Of a DNA stretch of 64,000 nt, positions 1 to 8,097 are shown piece after piece. A program made the position numbers and the translations under genes. Source of the stretch: Luteococcus japonicus (GTDB taxonomy: Bacteria > Actinomycetota > Actinomycetes > Propionibacteriales > Propionibacteriaceae). The stretch is taken from NCBI RefSeq assembly GCF_003752415.1, contig NZ_RKHG01000001.1, positions 1,488,001 to 1,552,000 on the forward strand, written 5' to 3'. Below the pieces are notes generated by a model, which was not told the origin of the DNA, ran no database searches, and saw only the letters and a list, made by a program, of their open reading frames with translations. How positions within the stretch are numbered: position 1 is the stretch's first letter; each line of letters starts with the position of its first letter.

Positions 1-1059
1 GAAGGCCTGCAAGGCCGTGGTGACGGCCTGCTGCAGCTTGGCGGACATGGCGTCCAGGTGGCTGTAGACGTCGTCGGTGCACAGCTTGAGGGTGGTGGCT
101 CCCGCCACCGAGGCCACCGGATTCCCGCTCAGGGTGCCGGCCTGGTAGACACCGCCGACGGGAGAAAGGTGCAGCATGTGCTCCGCGGAACCGCCGAAGG
201 CAGCCGTCGGGAAGCCGCCACCCATCACCTTGCCGAAGGTCATCAGGTCCGGTTCGACGCCGTCCTTGCCGAACTGGCCGCTGCGAGTGACGCGGAAGCC
301 GGTCATCACTTCGTCGCTGACGGACAGGGCGCCGTGGGCATGCGCGGTCCGCTTCAGGAAGGCGTTGAAGTGCTCGCCGTTCTCGGTGCCGGGCTCGATG
401 ACGCCCATGTTGCCGGGGCTGGCCTCGGTGATGATGCAGGCGATCTCGTCGCCGTGCTCGGCGAAGATCTTCTCCACGGCCGCACGGTCGTTGTACGGGG
501 CCACCAGCGTGTCCGCGGCCACCGCGTCCGGGACGCCGGGGCCGGCGGGGACGGCGCGGGAAGCGGCATCGCCCAGGGTGGCGACGCCGGAACCGGCGGC
601 CACCAGCAGTGAGTCGACGTGGCCGTGGTAGCAGCCGGCGAACTTCACGATCTTGTTGCGGCCGGTGATGCCGCGGGCCAGGCGGAGCACGCTCATGGTG
701 GCCTCGGTGCCCGAGTTGACCAGGCGCACCATCTCGATGGGTGTGCGCTCGACGATGAGTTCGGCGAGTTCCACCTCGGCCTGGGTGGGGGCACCGAAGG
801 AGGTGCCCCGGGCGGCGGTGGCCTGGACGGCGTCCAGCACCTGCGGGTGGGCGTGGCCCAGGATCATCGGCCCCCAGGAACCGACCAGGTCGACGAGCTC
901 GTTGCCGTCGGCATCGGTGACGAAGGCTCCCTTGGCGGAGGTGATGAAGCGCGGCGTGCCTCCGACGGCACGGTAGGCGCGGACCGGGGAGTTCACTCCC
1001 CCGGGGATGACCCTCTGCGCGCGGGCGAACAGGTCTTCGGAGGCAGGCACGGGTTGCAT
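1..1059 (-). CDS. hemL: Glutamate-1-semialdehyde 2,1-aminomutase, C-terminus cut by window edge
   Basis: This PLP enzyme converts glutamate-1-semialdehyde to 5-aminolevulinate, the last step of the C5 route that HemA begins. The visible 353 residues start at ATG 1059 with [20 protein letters not shown]. They include the substrate loop [10 protein letters not shown] near residue 20, [15 protein letters not shown] near 115, CYHGHVDS near 143, and the Schiff-base lysine in [10 protein letters not shown] at about K277. The frame stays open to base 1, so only the last part of the protein (families usually run about 430 residues) is missing. It has the direction of the rex-hem operon but is separated from hemB by 596 bp holding a nuclease gene and repeats. 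The family assignment is secure. Confidence 0.96.
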   Translation of the reverse strand, partial: MQPVPASEDLFARAQRVIPGGVNSPVRAYRAVGGTPRFITSAKGAFVTDADGNELVDLVGSWGPMILGHAHPQVLDAVQATAARGTSFGAPTQAEVELAELIVERTPIEMVRLVNSGTEATMSVLRLARGITGRNKIVKFAGCYHGHVDSLLVAAGSGVATLGDAASRAVPAGPGVPDAVAADTLVAPYNDRAAVEKIFAEHGDEIACIITEASPGNMGVIEPGTENGEHFNAFLKRTAHAHGALSVSDEVMTGFRVTRSGQFGKDGVEPDLMTFGKVMGGGFPTAAFGGSAEHMLHLSPVGGVYQAGTLSGNPVASVAGATTLKLCTDDVYSHLDAMSAKLQQAVTTALQAF

Positions 1060-1149
1060 GGCCGCCAGCCTATGCGCCCAGCCAAGGAAGGCCGAATCCG
1101 TGGACCGGAGGGTGGGCACCGGGCACAGAATCGACCGAGCCCGCTCAAC

Positions 1150-1168
1150 CCCTCGACAAGCTCGGGGA
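1150..1168 (+). repeat. CTCGACARGCTCGGG dispersed repeat, unit 1
   Basis: The sequence ccctcgacaagctcgggga is a clean copy of a repeat found at several other places in the window (1556, 1616, 12614, 16387, 25500). It lies downstream of the GIY-YIG gene and pairs with the inverted copy at 1213. Confidence 0.8.
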
Positions 1169-1212
1169 CCAAGGTGGAGACACGCGCGAGGACCAGGGCC
1201 CACACCCGACGG

Positions 1213-1227
1213 CCGAGCCTGTCGAGG
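1213..1227 (-). repeat. Inverted copy of the CTCGACARGCTCGGG repeat
   Basis: ccgagcctgtcgagg is the reverse complement of the repeat core. With the direct copy at 1150-1168 it could form a stem of about 15 bp around a 44-nt loop, an arrangement like a REPIN (two inverted REP units). It ends 2 bp from the stop codon of the GIY-YIG gene. Confidence 0.75.
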
Positions 1228-1229
1228 CC

Positions 1230-1511
1230 TCAGCGTTGCGACGGAGGCTTGGCGAGCCGCTTGATCTCTCCCCAGCCGCGAATCAGAGCCTCGCGCTTTT
1301 GGGCACCCCAGCCATGCAGCTTGCGCTCCCTGCGCCACGCGTCCCCGACATTGGAGAACTCCTGGAACCAGACGAGCTGGATCGGCAAGCGTTCCGCCGT
1401 ATGGCTGGCGCGGTGTCCGGATGCATGCTGGTGCAGCCGGTTCTCCAAATTCTTCGTCCTCCCGACATAGAGCGTGCCATCGCTGCAGCGATGCATGTAG
1501 TCCCATGTCAT
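1230..1511 (-). CDS. Solitary GIY-YIG nuclease-domain protein
   Basis: This 93-residue protein is essentially a bare GIY-YIG domain. The first motif is degenerate (MTWDYMHRC in place of the usual YVYIL), but [16 protein letters not shown] carries the second tyrosine-glycine and the catalytic arginine. The later stretch [11 protein letters not shown] holds the metal-binding glutamate. The start at ATG 1511 fits where such proteins normally begin; an upstream in-frame start at 1565 would add residues with no family match and run into a repeat. The gene sits alone between hemB and hemL, with repeats on both sides. Small GIY-YIG proteins (YhbQ/UPF0213 type) are known as nucleases, but their physiological substrate is unclear. 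Its role here is unknown. Confidence 0.85.
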   Translation of the reverse strand: MTWDYMHRCSDGTLYVGRTKNLENRLHQHASGHRASHTAERLPIQLVWFQEFSNVGDAWRRERKLHGWGAQKREALIRGWGEIKRLAKPPSQR

Positions 1512-1555
1512 GCGGCGATCATTCGCCGTCCGGCCAGTTATGACCACCAGCAGAG

Positions 1556-1633
1556 CCCTCGACAAGCTCGGGCAGCGAGAAGGGTGCGGCCTCTGGACAG
1601 GCTCGGGTCACCCAGCCCTCGACAGGCTCGGGG
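1556..1633 (+). repeat. Three direct copies of the CTCGACARGCTCGGG repeat
   Basis: Copies lie at 1556-1572 (ccctcgacaagctcggg), 1593-1607 (degenerate, ctggacaggctcggg) and 1616-1633 (ccctcgacaggctcgggg), all in the same orientation. They fill the gap between the GIY-YIG start and the hemB stop. They therefore bracket the nuclease gene together with the pair at 1150-1227. Confidence 0.8.
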
Positions 1634-1655
1634 CCGGGGCACGGGCGGCGTCGCG

Positions 1656-2630
1656 TCAGCGCGCCTGGCGCTGGGCCCACTCCAGGGCCCAGTAGCTCAG
1701 GGTGATGTCGGCACCGGCGCGACGGATGGCCAGCAGGCTCTCGTCGATGGTGCGCTCCCGGTCCAGCCAGCCATTGGCAGCGGCGGCCTCCACCATGGAG
1801 TACTCACCGGAGACGTTGTAGGCGGCCACCGGGATGTCCACCGCGTCGGCCACCTGGCGCAGGATGTCCAGGTAGGGCAGGGCCGGCTTGACCATCACGA
1901 TGTCCGCACCCTGTTCCACATCGGCGAAGACCTCGCGCAATGCTTCGCGGGCATTGGCCGGGTCCTGCTGGTAGGTCTTGCGGTCGCCCTGCAGCGAACT
2001 GCCGACGGCCTCCCGGAAGGGGCCGTAGAAGGCGCTGGCGTACTTGGCTCCATAGGCCATGATCGCGACGTCGTCATGGTCCGCGTCGTCCAGCGCCTCG
2101 CGGATGGCCAGCACCTGGCCGTCCATCATGCCGCTCGGGGCCACCATGTGCGCGCCGCACTCGGCGTGGATCCGGGCCATCTCCGCGTACAGCAGCACCG
2201 TCAGGTCGTTGTTGACCACGCCGTCGGGGTTCAGCACACCGCAGTGACCGTGGTCGGTGAACTCGTCGAGGCAGACATCGGTCATCACCAGCAGCCCGTC
2301 ACCCACCTCGTCGCGCACCTCACGGATCGCGCGGTTCAGGATGCCGTCTGGGGCCAGGGCCTTGGTGCCATTGGCGTCCTTGTCCTCGGGCTTCGGCACG
2401 CCGAAGAGCATGATGCCCGCAAGCCCTGCCTCGGCACACTCGTTGGCCAGCTTCTTGATGCCGTCCAGCGTGTGCTGGAACTGCCCGGGCATCGAGCTGA
2501 TCGGGCGGGCCTCGTCAATCCCGTCGGCCACGAAGGCCGGCAGCACGAGGTGACGGGCCTCAACCCTGTTCTCACTCACCATGCCTCGCATGGCCGGGTT
2601 TGTACGCAGACGACGAGGACGATTGATCAT
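1656..2630 (-). CDS. hemB: Porphobilinogen synthase (5-aminolevulinate dehydratase)
   Basis: This enzyme condenses two 5-aminolevulinate molecules to porphobilinogen. At 324 residues it is full length. The Schiff-base lysines are visible as K196 (YGAKYAS) and K248 (MVKPALPYLDI). The metal-site segment reads DVCLDEFTDHGHCG at 118-131. Classical zinc enzymes have three cysteines here and magnesium types have an Asp-rich version, so C120/D122/C130 is a mixed pattern. The gene lies 9 bp downstream of hemD and is the last gene of the rex-hemACDB run. Its 3' side faces the GIY-YIG/repeat insertion that separates it from hemL. Confidence 0.97.
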   Translation of the reverse strand: MINRPRRLRTNPAMRGMVSENRVEARHLVLPAFVADGIDEARPISSMPGQFQHTLDGIKKLANECAEAGLAGIMLFGVPKPEDKDANGTKALAPDGILNRAIREVRDEVGDGLLVMTDVCLDEFTDHGHCGVLNPDGVVNNDLTVLLYAEMARIHAECGAHMVAPSGMMDGQVLAIREALDDADHDDVAIMAYGAKYASAFYGPFREAVGSSLQGDRKTYQQDPANAREALREVFADVEQGADIVMVKPALPYLDILRQVADAVDIPVAAYNVSGEYSMVEAAAANGWLDRERTIDESLLAIRRAGADITLSYWALEWAQRQAR

Positions 2631-2639
2631 TGGGCCAGT

Positions 2640-4274
2640 CTAGGCCGTGACCACCTTGCGACGCCTCCGCGTCTCGCTCGGCTTGGTCACGGGACGCCCC
2701 TCCGCCAAGAGCTCGGCACGACGCTCCACGGCGAAGGCCGCCAGGGCATCCACCAGCTCCAGCGCCCCGGGCTGCGGGGCCACGACGTCGACGCGCAGAC
2801 CGTGCTCGGTGCAGGCCGTCGAGGTCTGCGGACCGATCGCCGCGATCACCGTGTGGCTGTGCGGCTTGCCGGCAATTCCCACCAGGTTGCGCACGGTCGA
2901 CGACGAGGTGAAGACCGCCGCGTCGAACTTGCCGGTCTTGATCGCCTCGCGGGTCTCCGCGGGCGGCGGGGCGGCACGCACCGTGCGGTAGGCGGTGACG
3001 TCGTCCACCTCCCAGCCGAGCTCCACCAGGCCGGCCACCAGCACCTCGGTGGCGATGTCGGCACGCGGCAGGAAGACCCGGTTGATGGGGTCCAGGACCT
3101 CGTCATAGGCGGGGAACTCGGCGGCCAGCCCGGCCGCAGAGTGCTCGTGCACCGGCACCAGGTCCGGCACGATGCCCCAGGCCCGCAGCGCCTTGGCCGT
3201 GGCATTGCCGACGGCGGCGATCCGCAGTCCGCTGAAGGCGCGGGCGTCCAGCCCGTACTCCTCGAGGCGTTCGCAGACGGCCTTGACCGCATTGACGCTG
3301 GTGAAGGCCACCCACTCGTAACTGCCCTCCACCAGGCCACGCACGGCCTTGTCCATCTGCTGGGGTGTGCGCGGGGGTTCCACGCTGATGGTCGGCACTT
3401 CGTCGGCGTGGGCCCCGTACATCTCCAGGCGGGCCACCATCTCCCCTGCCTGGTCCTTGGTGCGCGGCACCAGGACTCGCCAGCCGAACAGGGGCTTGCT
3501 CTCGAACCAGTCGAGCTCGTCGCGGGGACTGTCCTCGACGGCGGTGCCGATCATCACGTGGATGCCGGCTTCGGGATCGAGGGTGCGGGCCACGCGAGGC
3601 AACTCGCCCAGCTTCGCCTGCCGGGAGTTCTGCTGGGTGCTGCCACCGGAGAAGGTCAGCAGGACCGGTTCGTCATTGGCGCGGCCCGAGGCCACGGCGT
3701 GCTGGTGCACGTCGACGAGCTGCGCGGCGGTGGCGTGCACCACCAGGGTTCCGTGATTGGCCCACAGGTGCGCGCTGCCCAGTTCCGAGGCGTCACCCGT
3801 GCTGGGGACGACATTGATCAGGTGCACCCCACCGCGGTCCAGCGCTACGCCCGCGTACTCGGGGATGGCGGTCATGGCGGAGATACCTGGCACGATCTCG
3901 ATGTCCAGGCCGGCCTGCACGCAGGCGGAGGCCTCGCGGGAGACCCGGCCGTCGAGGAAGGGATCACCCGCGACGAGCCGCACGACGTGCGCGCCACTGG
4001 CTGCGGCGGTGCGAATGGCACGCACCCGCGCTTCCAGGGGGGCTTCCGGAGCCTGCTCCGTGGAGGCGAAGCTGGCGATGGTCGCCTCCGGGTCCACCGT
4101 GACCTGATGGTGGTCGAGCAGCCTTCGCAACTCGTCACTGTCCACCAGGACCGCGCCCGCCTCTTCCAGCGCGCCGAGGGCGGCAAGGGTCAGGAGATTG
4201 GGGTCACCGGGGCCGGCGCCCACGAAGAGCACCCGGCCCGGAGCGATGCCGGGCGCGAGATCGTCGTTGTTCAC
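2640..4274 (-). CDS. hemD: Fused uroporphyrinogen-III C-methyltransferase / uroporphyrinogen-III synthase
   Basis: This 544-residue fusion has two halves. The N-terminal half is an SUMT/CobA-type tetrapyrrole methyltransferase: VGAGPGDPNLLTLAALGAL near residue 18, VRLVAGDPFLDGR in the middle and EIVPGISAMTAIPEYAGV after it. The C-terminal half, from about residue 270 (WRVLVPRTKDQAGEMVARL), is HemD, which closes the linear tetrapyrrole made by HemC. The fusion is common in actinobacteria and feeds both heme and siroheme/B12 precursors. Several SUMT positions differ from textbook enzymes (a short, acidic 45-90 segment), so methyltransferase activity is less certain than the HemD activity. It overlaps hemC by 4 bp (ATGA), indicating translational coupling. 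Confidence 0.93.
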   Translation of the reverse strand: MNNDDLAPGIAPGRVLFVGAGPGDPNLLTLAALGALEEAGAVLVDSDELRRLLDHHQVTVDPEATIASFASTEQAPEAPLEARVRAIRTAAASGAHVVRLVAGDPFLDGRVSREASACVQAGLDIEIVPGISAMTAIPEYAGVALDRGGVHLINVVPSTGDASELGSAHLWANHGTLVVHATAAQLVDVHQHAVASGRANDEPVLLTFSGGSTQQNSRQAKLGELPRVARTLDPEAGIHVMIGTAVEDSPRDELDWFESKPLFGWRVLVPRTKDQAGEMVARLEMYGAHADEVPTISVEPPRTPQQMDKAVRGLVEGSYEWVAFTSVNAVKAVCERLEEYGLDARAFSGLRIAAVGNATAKALRAWGIVPDLVPVHEHSAAGLAAEFPAYDEVLDPINRVFLPRADIATEVLVAGLVELGWEVDDVTAYRTVRAAPPPAETREAIKTGKFDAAVFTSSSTVRNLVGIAGKPHSHTVIAAIGPQTSTACTEHGLRVDVVAPQPGALELVDALAAFAVERRAELLAEGRPVTKPSETRRRRKVVTA

Positions 4275-5248
4275 CGTGCTTCTTCCACCTTCTGGTCAAT
4301 CCCGGTGCCGGTGAGCAGGGGCAGCACCTCGCGTGCGAGGGCGGCTCCCAGATTCCCAGCATCCTGCGGAGAACCGGCAACACGGGCAACGTGCAGTTGC
4401 TCGTTGTTGGACGATTGTTCCCCAGCAACCACACGCAGCGTCAAATCCTCGCCCACGGCGGCGTGTGCACCCACGGGCGCCAGGCACCCCGCCTCCAGCG
4501 TGTTGAGGAAGGTCCGCTCCGCGGTGATGGCGGCACGAGTGGCCGCGTGGTCCAGCTCCGCGAGGGCCTGAAGGACCTCGTCGGGCGCATCGCTGCGGCA
4601 CTCCACCGCCAGGGCTCCCTGGCCTGCGGCCGGCAGCAAGACGTCGAGCGACAACAGGCGTGCGGGAAGGTCCCCGATCATCACGTCCTGGTCCTCGTCG
4701 ACGCCGGTGGTGACCGCCTCGGGCGACAGCCGTCCCAGCCGGAGCAGTCCGGCGGCGGCCAACAGGGTGGCGTCCACCTCGCCGTCGCGCACCAGGCCAA
4801 GGCGGGTGTCCACATTGCCGCGGATCGGCACCACCTCGACGGCGACGCCGCGTTCACGAGCGATGCGTTCCACCTGCACCGCGCGACGCGGGGAGCCGGT
4901 GCCGACGCGGGTGCCGTCACGCCACTGGTCGATGTCCAGCCCCACCAGCACGTCGCGGACGTCCTCACGTTCGGGGATGGCGGCGACGACCAACCCCGGC
5001 GCAGGCGCCACGGGCAGGTCCTTGAGGGAGTGGACGGCGACGTCGATCCGGTCTGCCAGCAGCTGTTCGCGCACGGCAGTGGCGAAGATTCCCGTACCGC
5101 CGATCTCGGTCAGCCTGCGACGGTCCACGTCACCCAGCGAATCGATGCCCAGCAACTCGCACGGATGACCGAGTTCCGCCAGCCGGGCTGCCACCCATTC
5201 GGCCTGGGCGACGGCGAGCGGGGAACGGCGGGCGCCGATGCGGATCAT
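4271..5248 (-). CDS. hemC: Hydroxymethylbilane synthase (porphobilinogen deaminase)
   Basis: HemC polymerises four porphobilinogens into hydroxymethylbilane. The 325-residue protein begins MIRIGARRSPLAVAQAEWVA. It has HSLKDLP near 73-79, GTGSPRRAVQ near 117, and the dipyrromethane-cofactor cysteine C255 in LEAGCLAPVGAH. The start overlaps the hemA stop by 4 bp and the stop overlaps the hemD start by 4 bp. This places it inside a tightly coupled rex-hemA-hemC-hemD-hemB transcription unit. Confidence 0.97.
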   Translation of the reverse strand: MIRIGARRSPLAVAQAEWVAARLAELGHPCELLGIDSLGDVDRRRLTEIGGTGIFATAVREQLLADRIDVAVHSLKDLPVAPAPGLVVAAIPEREDVRDVLVGLDIDQWRDGTRVGTGSPRRAVQVERIARERGVAVEVVPIRGNVDTRLGLVRDGEVDATLLAAAGLLRLGRLSPEAVTTGVDEDQDVMIGDLPARLLSLDVLLPAAGQGALAVECRSDAPDEVLQALAELDHAATRAAITAERTFLNTLEAGCLAPVGAHAAVGEDLTLRVVAGEQSSNNEQLHVARVAGSPQDAGNLGAALAREVLPLLTGTGIDQKVEEAR

Positions 5249-6606
5249 GCAGTGGCCTCTTCCTGAAGGTCGGCGGGACGAACGGCAAGGCTGCCCGGAA
5301 TCCCCTCGGGGCTCTCGCTGACGGCCCGACGGGCCTCCGGCGGGCAGTCGTCGGGATCACTGAGGGCGACATTTTGACCCTCCAGGGCAAACAGGGCCCG
5401 GAGGGCAGCGGCATAGTCAACGGGGCTGTCGTCCCCGGCGAACTCCCGGACCCGCACCGTGGGCGAATGGATCAGCTTCTCCGCCACCCGGTTGAGGGCA
5501 TTGTGGACCTCCTTGGCGACGCACTCGTCGAAGCCACCGACCCGGCGCTCCAGGCGGGACATCTCGCTGTCCACGACGCCGGTCGCCATCCGTCGCAGTG
5601 CCACGACGGTGGGCGTCACGGCCTGGGCGCGCTGGCGGGCCAGGAATGCCGTCACCTCGGAGCCGACCAGGCGCCTGGCGGCTTCGACGTCCACCTCATC
5701 GGTGCGGTCCCCCGCCTCGCGCAGGCTGGCCAGGTTGACCAGCCGCACGCCGCGGTCCACCACATCGTCGGAGACATCCGGTGGCAGGGCCAGATCAATG
5801 ATCACCCGGGGGGCCGGACCGTCACCGAGCGTCTCGGCGCTGACCAGGCTGCCGGAGGCACCCGTGCAGGTGACCACCACGTCGTGGCCGGCGACGGCCT
5901 GGGCCAACTGCTCCATCGGGACGGCCACGCCGCCCACCTCGGTAGCCAGCCGCTCGGCCTTGGCCAGCGTGCGGTTGGCGCAGTCGACGTGAGCGCCCTT
6001 GGCGGCGAGGCTGCGCGCGGCCACACCGGCCATGGCGCCCGCACCGACGACCAGTACGGAACTGCCGACGGGCTCGAACTCGCCTTCCAACTGGGTCAGG
6101 GCGGCGGTCAGCACCGAACGTCCCGCGGCACCGATCGAGGTCTCGGACTGCACCCGCTTGCCCACCCGCAGGGCGGTCTGGAAGAGCTGGTTCAGGGCGG
6201 GGCCGCTGGTGGCCTCCTCCTGCGCCGAGGACAAGGCCTCTCGCACCTGGCCGAGGATCTGGTTCTCCCCCACCACGAGCGAATCGAGTCCAGCAACCAG
6301 ACCGAAGCAGTGGGTCACGGCCGCCTCGTCGTAGTAGACACGGCACAGATCGGGCAGGGCCGCCCGGTCGACGCCAGCGCGAGCCGCCAGCGGCTGGGCG
6401 ACGGCCTCGAGCCCGGCGTGGAACTTGTTCGTGTCCAGGTAGACCTCGGTGCGATTGCAGGTGGACAGCACCAAGGCCTCGCTGACGTGTGCGGCGCCCA
6501 CCAAGCTGTGGGCGAGCTCACGGCTGGCGTCGTGGTCCATCGACGTGCGCGCCAGCAGGTCGAGCCCTGCTGTGCGGTGGTTGATGCTGATGGCGAGCAG
6601 AGTCAC
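5245..6606 (-). CDS. hemA: Glutamyl-tRNA reductase
   Basis: GtrR reduces Glu-tRNA to glutamate-1-semialdehyde with NADPH, the committed step of C5 tetrapyrrole synthesis. The 453-residue protein has the catalytic cysteine C50 in LSTCNRTEVY, the signature GENQILGQV near 113-121, and a Rossmann segment VLVVGAGAMAG. A dimerisation helix follows toward the C-terminus. The start overlaps the rex stop by 4 bp. Coupling the first committed heme enzyme to a redox-sensing repressor suggests that heme synthesis follows the NADH/NAD+ ratio. Confidence 0.97.
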   Translation of the reverse strand: MTLLAISINHRTAGLDLLARTSMDHDASRELAHSLVGAAHVSEALVLSTCNRTEVYLDTNKFHAGLEAVAQPLAARAGVDRAALPDLCRVYYDEAAVTHCFGLVAGLDSLVVGENQILGQVREALSSAQEEATSGPALNQLFQTALRVGKRVQSETSIGAAGRSVLTAALTQLEGEFEPVGSSVLVVGAGAMAGVAARSLAAKGAHVDCANRTLAKAERLATEVGGVAVPMEQLAQAVAGHDVVVTCTGASGSLVSAETLGDGPAPRVIIDLALPPDVSDDVVDRGVRLVNLASLREAGDRTDEVDVEAARRLVGSEVTAFLARQRAQAVTPTVVALRRMATGVVDSEMSRLERRVGGFDECVAKEVHNALNRVAEKLIHSPTVRVREFAGDDSPVDYAAALRALFALEGQNVALSDPDDCPPEARRAVSESPEGIPGSLAVRPADLQEEATA

Positions 6607-7289
6607 GGCTGATACTCCTGCGCAGACTGGGTGGTGGCGGAGCCGGCCTGCTCGGCTGTCCGTCGCGCCTCATGGAAGGCGAGGATGTGCAGCTCCTGCG
6701 AGAGGTCGACCGTGCGGACGGTCGCTCCGGCGGGCGCCACGATGGTGGTGGGAGCAAAGTTCAGGATGCTGGTCACGCCGGCCTCGAAGACGCGGTTGCA
6801 GACCTCTTGGGCGGCGCTGGCCGGGGTGGCGACGATCGCGATCCGCGCGTGGGTGCGGTGGATGCTGTCCTCGAGCTCCCCATCGGAGACGACGCGAATG
6901 CCGGCGACGGTGGTCCCCACCACGGCCGGATTGCTGTCGACGAGGGCGGCGAGCCTGAAGTCCCTGCCCAGCATGCTCTCATTGCGGGCCAGGGCACGGC
7001 CGAGGTTGCCGACGCCGATCACGACGACGGGCCACTTGATGCCGCTTCCGACGTGCTCACCGATCTCTCGGACCAGCACGGGCACCTCGTAGCCGACGCC
7101 ACGGGTGCCGTAGCTGCCGAAATGGGACAGATCCCGGCGCAGCAGGGCGGACTGCACTCCGGCCGCGTCGGCCAGCTCCGTGGAACTCACCCGGGTCACG
7201 CCCTCGGCATCGAGTGCGCTGAGCACGCGCAGGTACCCGGGAAGGCGCGCAATGGTCGCCTCCGGGATCTGGTCTGCGGGGCTCGTCAT
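6603..7289 (-). CDS. rex: Redox-sensing transcriptional repressor Rex
   Basis: Rex binds DNA when NADH is low and leaves it when NADH is high. The 228-residue protein has an N-terminal winged helix (IPEATIARLPGYLRVL, then LRRDLSHFGSYGTRGVGY at about 45-65). A Rossmann NADH domain follows (VVVIGVGNLGRALA near 85). The ATG at 7289 is preceded by a clear AGGAG 6 bp upstream; the longer frame reaching 7418 would run across the promoter and operator and is rejected. Directly upstream is a near-perfect Rex site, so autoregulation together with hemA is likely. Confidence 0.95.
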   Translation of the reverse strand: MTSPADQIPEATIARLPGYLRVLSALDAEGVTRVSSTELADAAGVQSALLRRDLSHFGSYGTRGVGYEVPVLVREIGEHVGSGIKWPVVVIGVGNLGRALARNESMLGRDFRLAALVDSNPAVVGTTVAGIRVVSDGELEDSIHRTHARIAIVATPASAAQEVCNRVFEAGVTSILNFAPTTIVAPAGATVRTVDLSQELHILAFHEARRTAEQAGSATTQSAQEYQP

Positions 7290-7348
7290 CACACTCCTGG
7301 CGTGGTCTCGAATACCGGTGCGAGGCGGATGCCCTCGGTTCGATATGC

Positions 7349-7377
7349 ACTGTATCCACTGGTGAAAATGTTCACAA
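7349..7377 (-). promoter_or_regulatory. Promoter of the rex-hem operon
   Basis: On the minus strand TTGTGA (7372-7377) and TACAGT (7349-7354) are separated by exactly 17 bp and lie about 60 bp upstream of the rex start. Both boxes match sigma-70-type consensus well for a GC-rich genome. The -35 box is part of the Rex operator. Confidence 0.7.
7360..7377. promoter_or_regulatory. Rex operator (ROP)
   Basis: tggtgaaaatgttcacaa matches the Rex consensus TTGTGAANNNNTTCACAA at all but one arm position. It covers the -35 box and most of the spacer of the rex promoter, so bound Rex would block polymerase. The consensus is established for Gram-positive Rex; its use here is inferred from position. Confidence 0.82.
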
Positions 7378-7414
7378 TGCACCGTTCGCCGTGGTGGGAC
7401 GAGCTTTCGGCCTG

Positions 7415-7804
7415 TCACAACGCCGGCGGCGGCGCGACGGCCCTTACGTCAAGGGCGTCATGGAGACGCCCCTCGTCAACCCGCCAGTAGTCGAGCAACG
7501 CGCCGCGCACGAAGAGCACCGGCACGTGGTCCGTGAAACGGGCACGCAGACCCTCGTCGGAGTCCACCTCCAGCACGCGCAGTCCGGAGCCATGCCGTTC
7601 GCAGGCCGAGGCCACGATGGGCTCCGCCTCCTGGCACAGGTGACACCCCGTGCGGGTCAGGAGTACGACCTCCGCACTCGACACGAGCGCGTCCACCTCA
7701 CCGTCGCTCACCTCATGGTGCGAAGCAGACGAGGACATGCCGACGTCCGCAGTCTCCGAAGACACTGCGGACGGACGGTTCCCACCCCGCGGCCACAGAC
7801 GCAT
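7415..7804 (-). CDS. Glutaredoxin-like (DUF836-type) thioredoxin-fold protein
   Basis: The core segment VVLLTRTGCHLCQEAEPIV carries a CxxC redox motif (CHLC) at the start of a thioredoxin fold. VPVLFVRGALLDYWRVDEG, with the cis-proline of the fold, follows. Such proteins reduce disulfides or bind clusters; the partner is unknown. I chose ATG 7804 because it has GGGAGG 6 bp upstream. Starts at 7825 and 7738 are possible but have weaker ribosome sites. It follows the bS22 gene by 40 bp and ends just before the rex promoter, so it may be co-transcribed with bS22. Confidence 0.82.
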   Translation of the reverse strand: MRLWPRGGNRPSAVSSETADVGMSSSASHHEVSDGEVDALVSSAEVVLLTRTGCHLCQEAEPIVASACERHGSGLRVLEVDSDEGLRARFTDHVPVLFVRGALLDYWRVDEGRLHDALDVRAVAPPPAL

Positions 7805-7844
7805 CGTCAACCTCCCACGACGCACCGCGCCGCGGGACCAGGAC

Positions 7845-7946
7845 TTACTTGCCTGCGCGACGACGCTGGATACGCGTCTTCTTCAGCAGCTTGCGGTGCT
7901 TCTTCTTGGCCATCCGCTTGCGACGCTTCTTGATGACAGAACCCAC
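7845..7946 (-). CDS. Small ribosomal protein bS22 (AURKAIP1/COX24 domain)
   Basis: This is a 33-residue, extremely basic protein with the characteristic core [20 protein letters not shown]. bS22 is a small-subunit protein described in mycobacterial ribosomes and conserved across actinobacteria. The start is GTG 7946 (GTG GGT TCT GTC ATC), preceded by GAGG and AAAGG. The frame is too short for most ORF callers. It sits downstream of proC, in the same direction. Confidence 0.92.
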   Translation of the reverse strand: MGSVIKKRRKRMAKKKHRKLLKKTRIQRRRAGK

Positions 7947-8097
7947 AGTGGAGCCTTTCCTCGATGGGACTGAGGACTTCCCCAGCCAAGTCTTGTTACC
8001 TCCCCGTCCGGCGGTGTCCCTCGACGAACTCGAGAACCACCGATGACAGGGCGACCCCCCAACCTTACCGTCAGGCAACGATCGGGCGAAATCGCGG

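Noticed and set aside
1236-4571. Very long plus-strand open frame (1,111 codons) across hemB and hemD
   Set aside because: It is the antisense shadow of two well-conserved heme genes in high-GC DNA. The translation is rich in His, Arg and Gly and has no domain.
7290-7418. Longer N-terminus of Rex
   Set aside because: The extension would be encoded by the promoter and Rex operator. The family start and ribosome site are at 7289.
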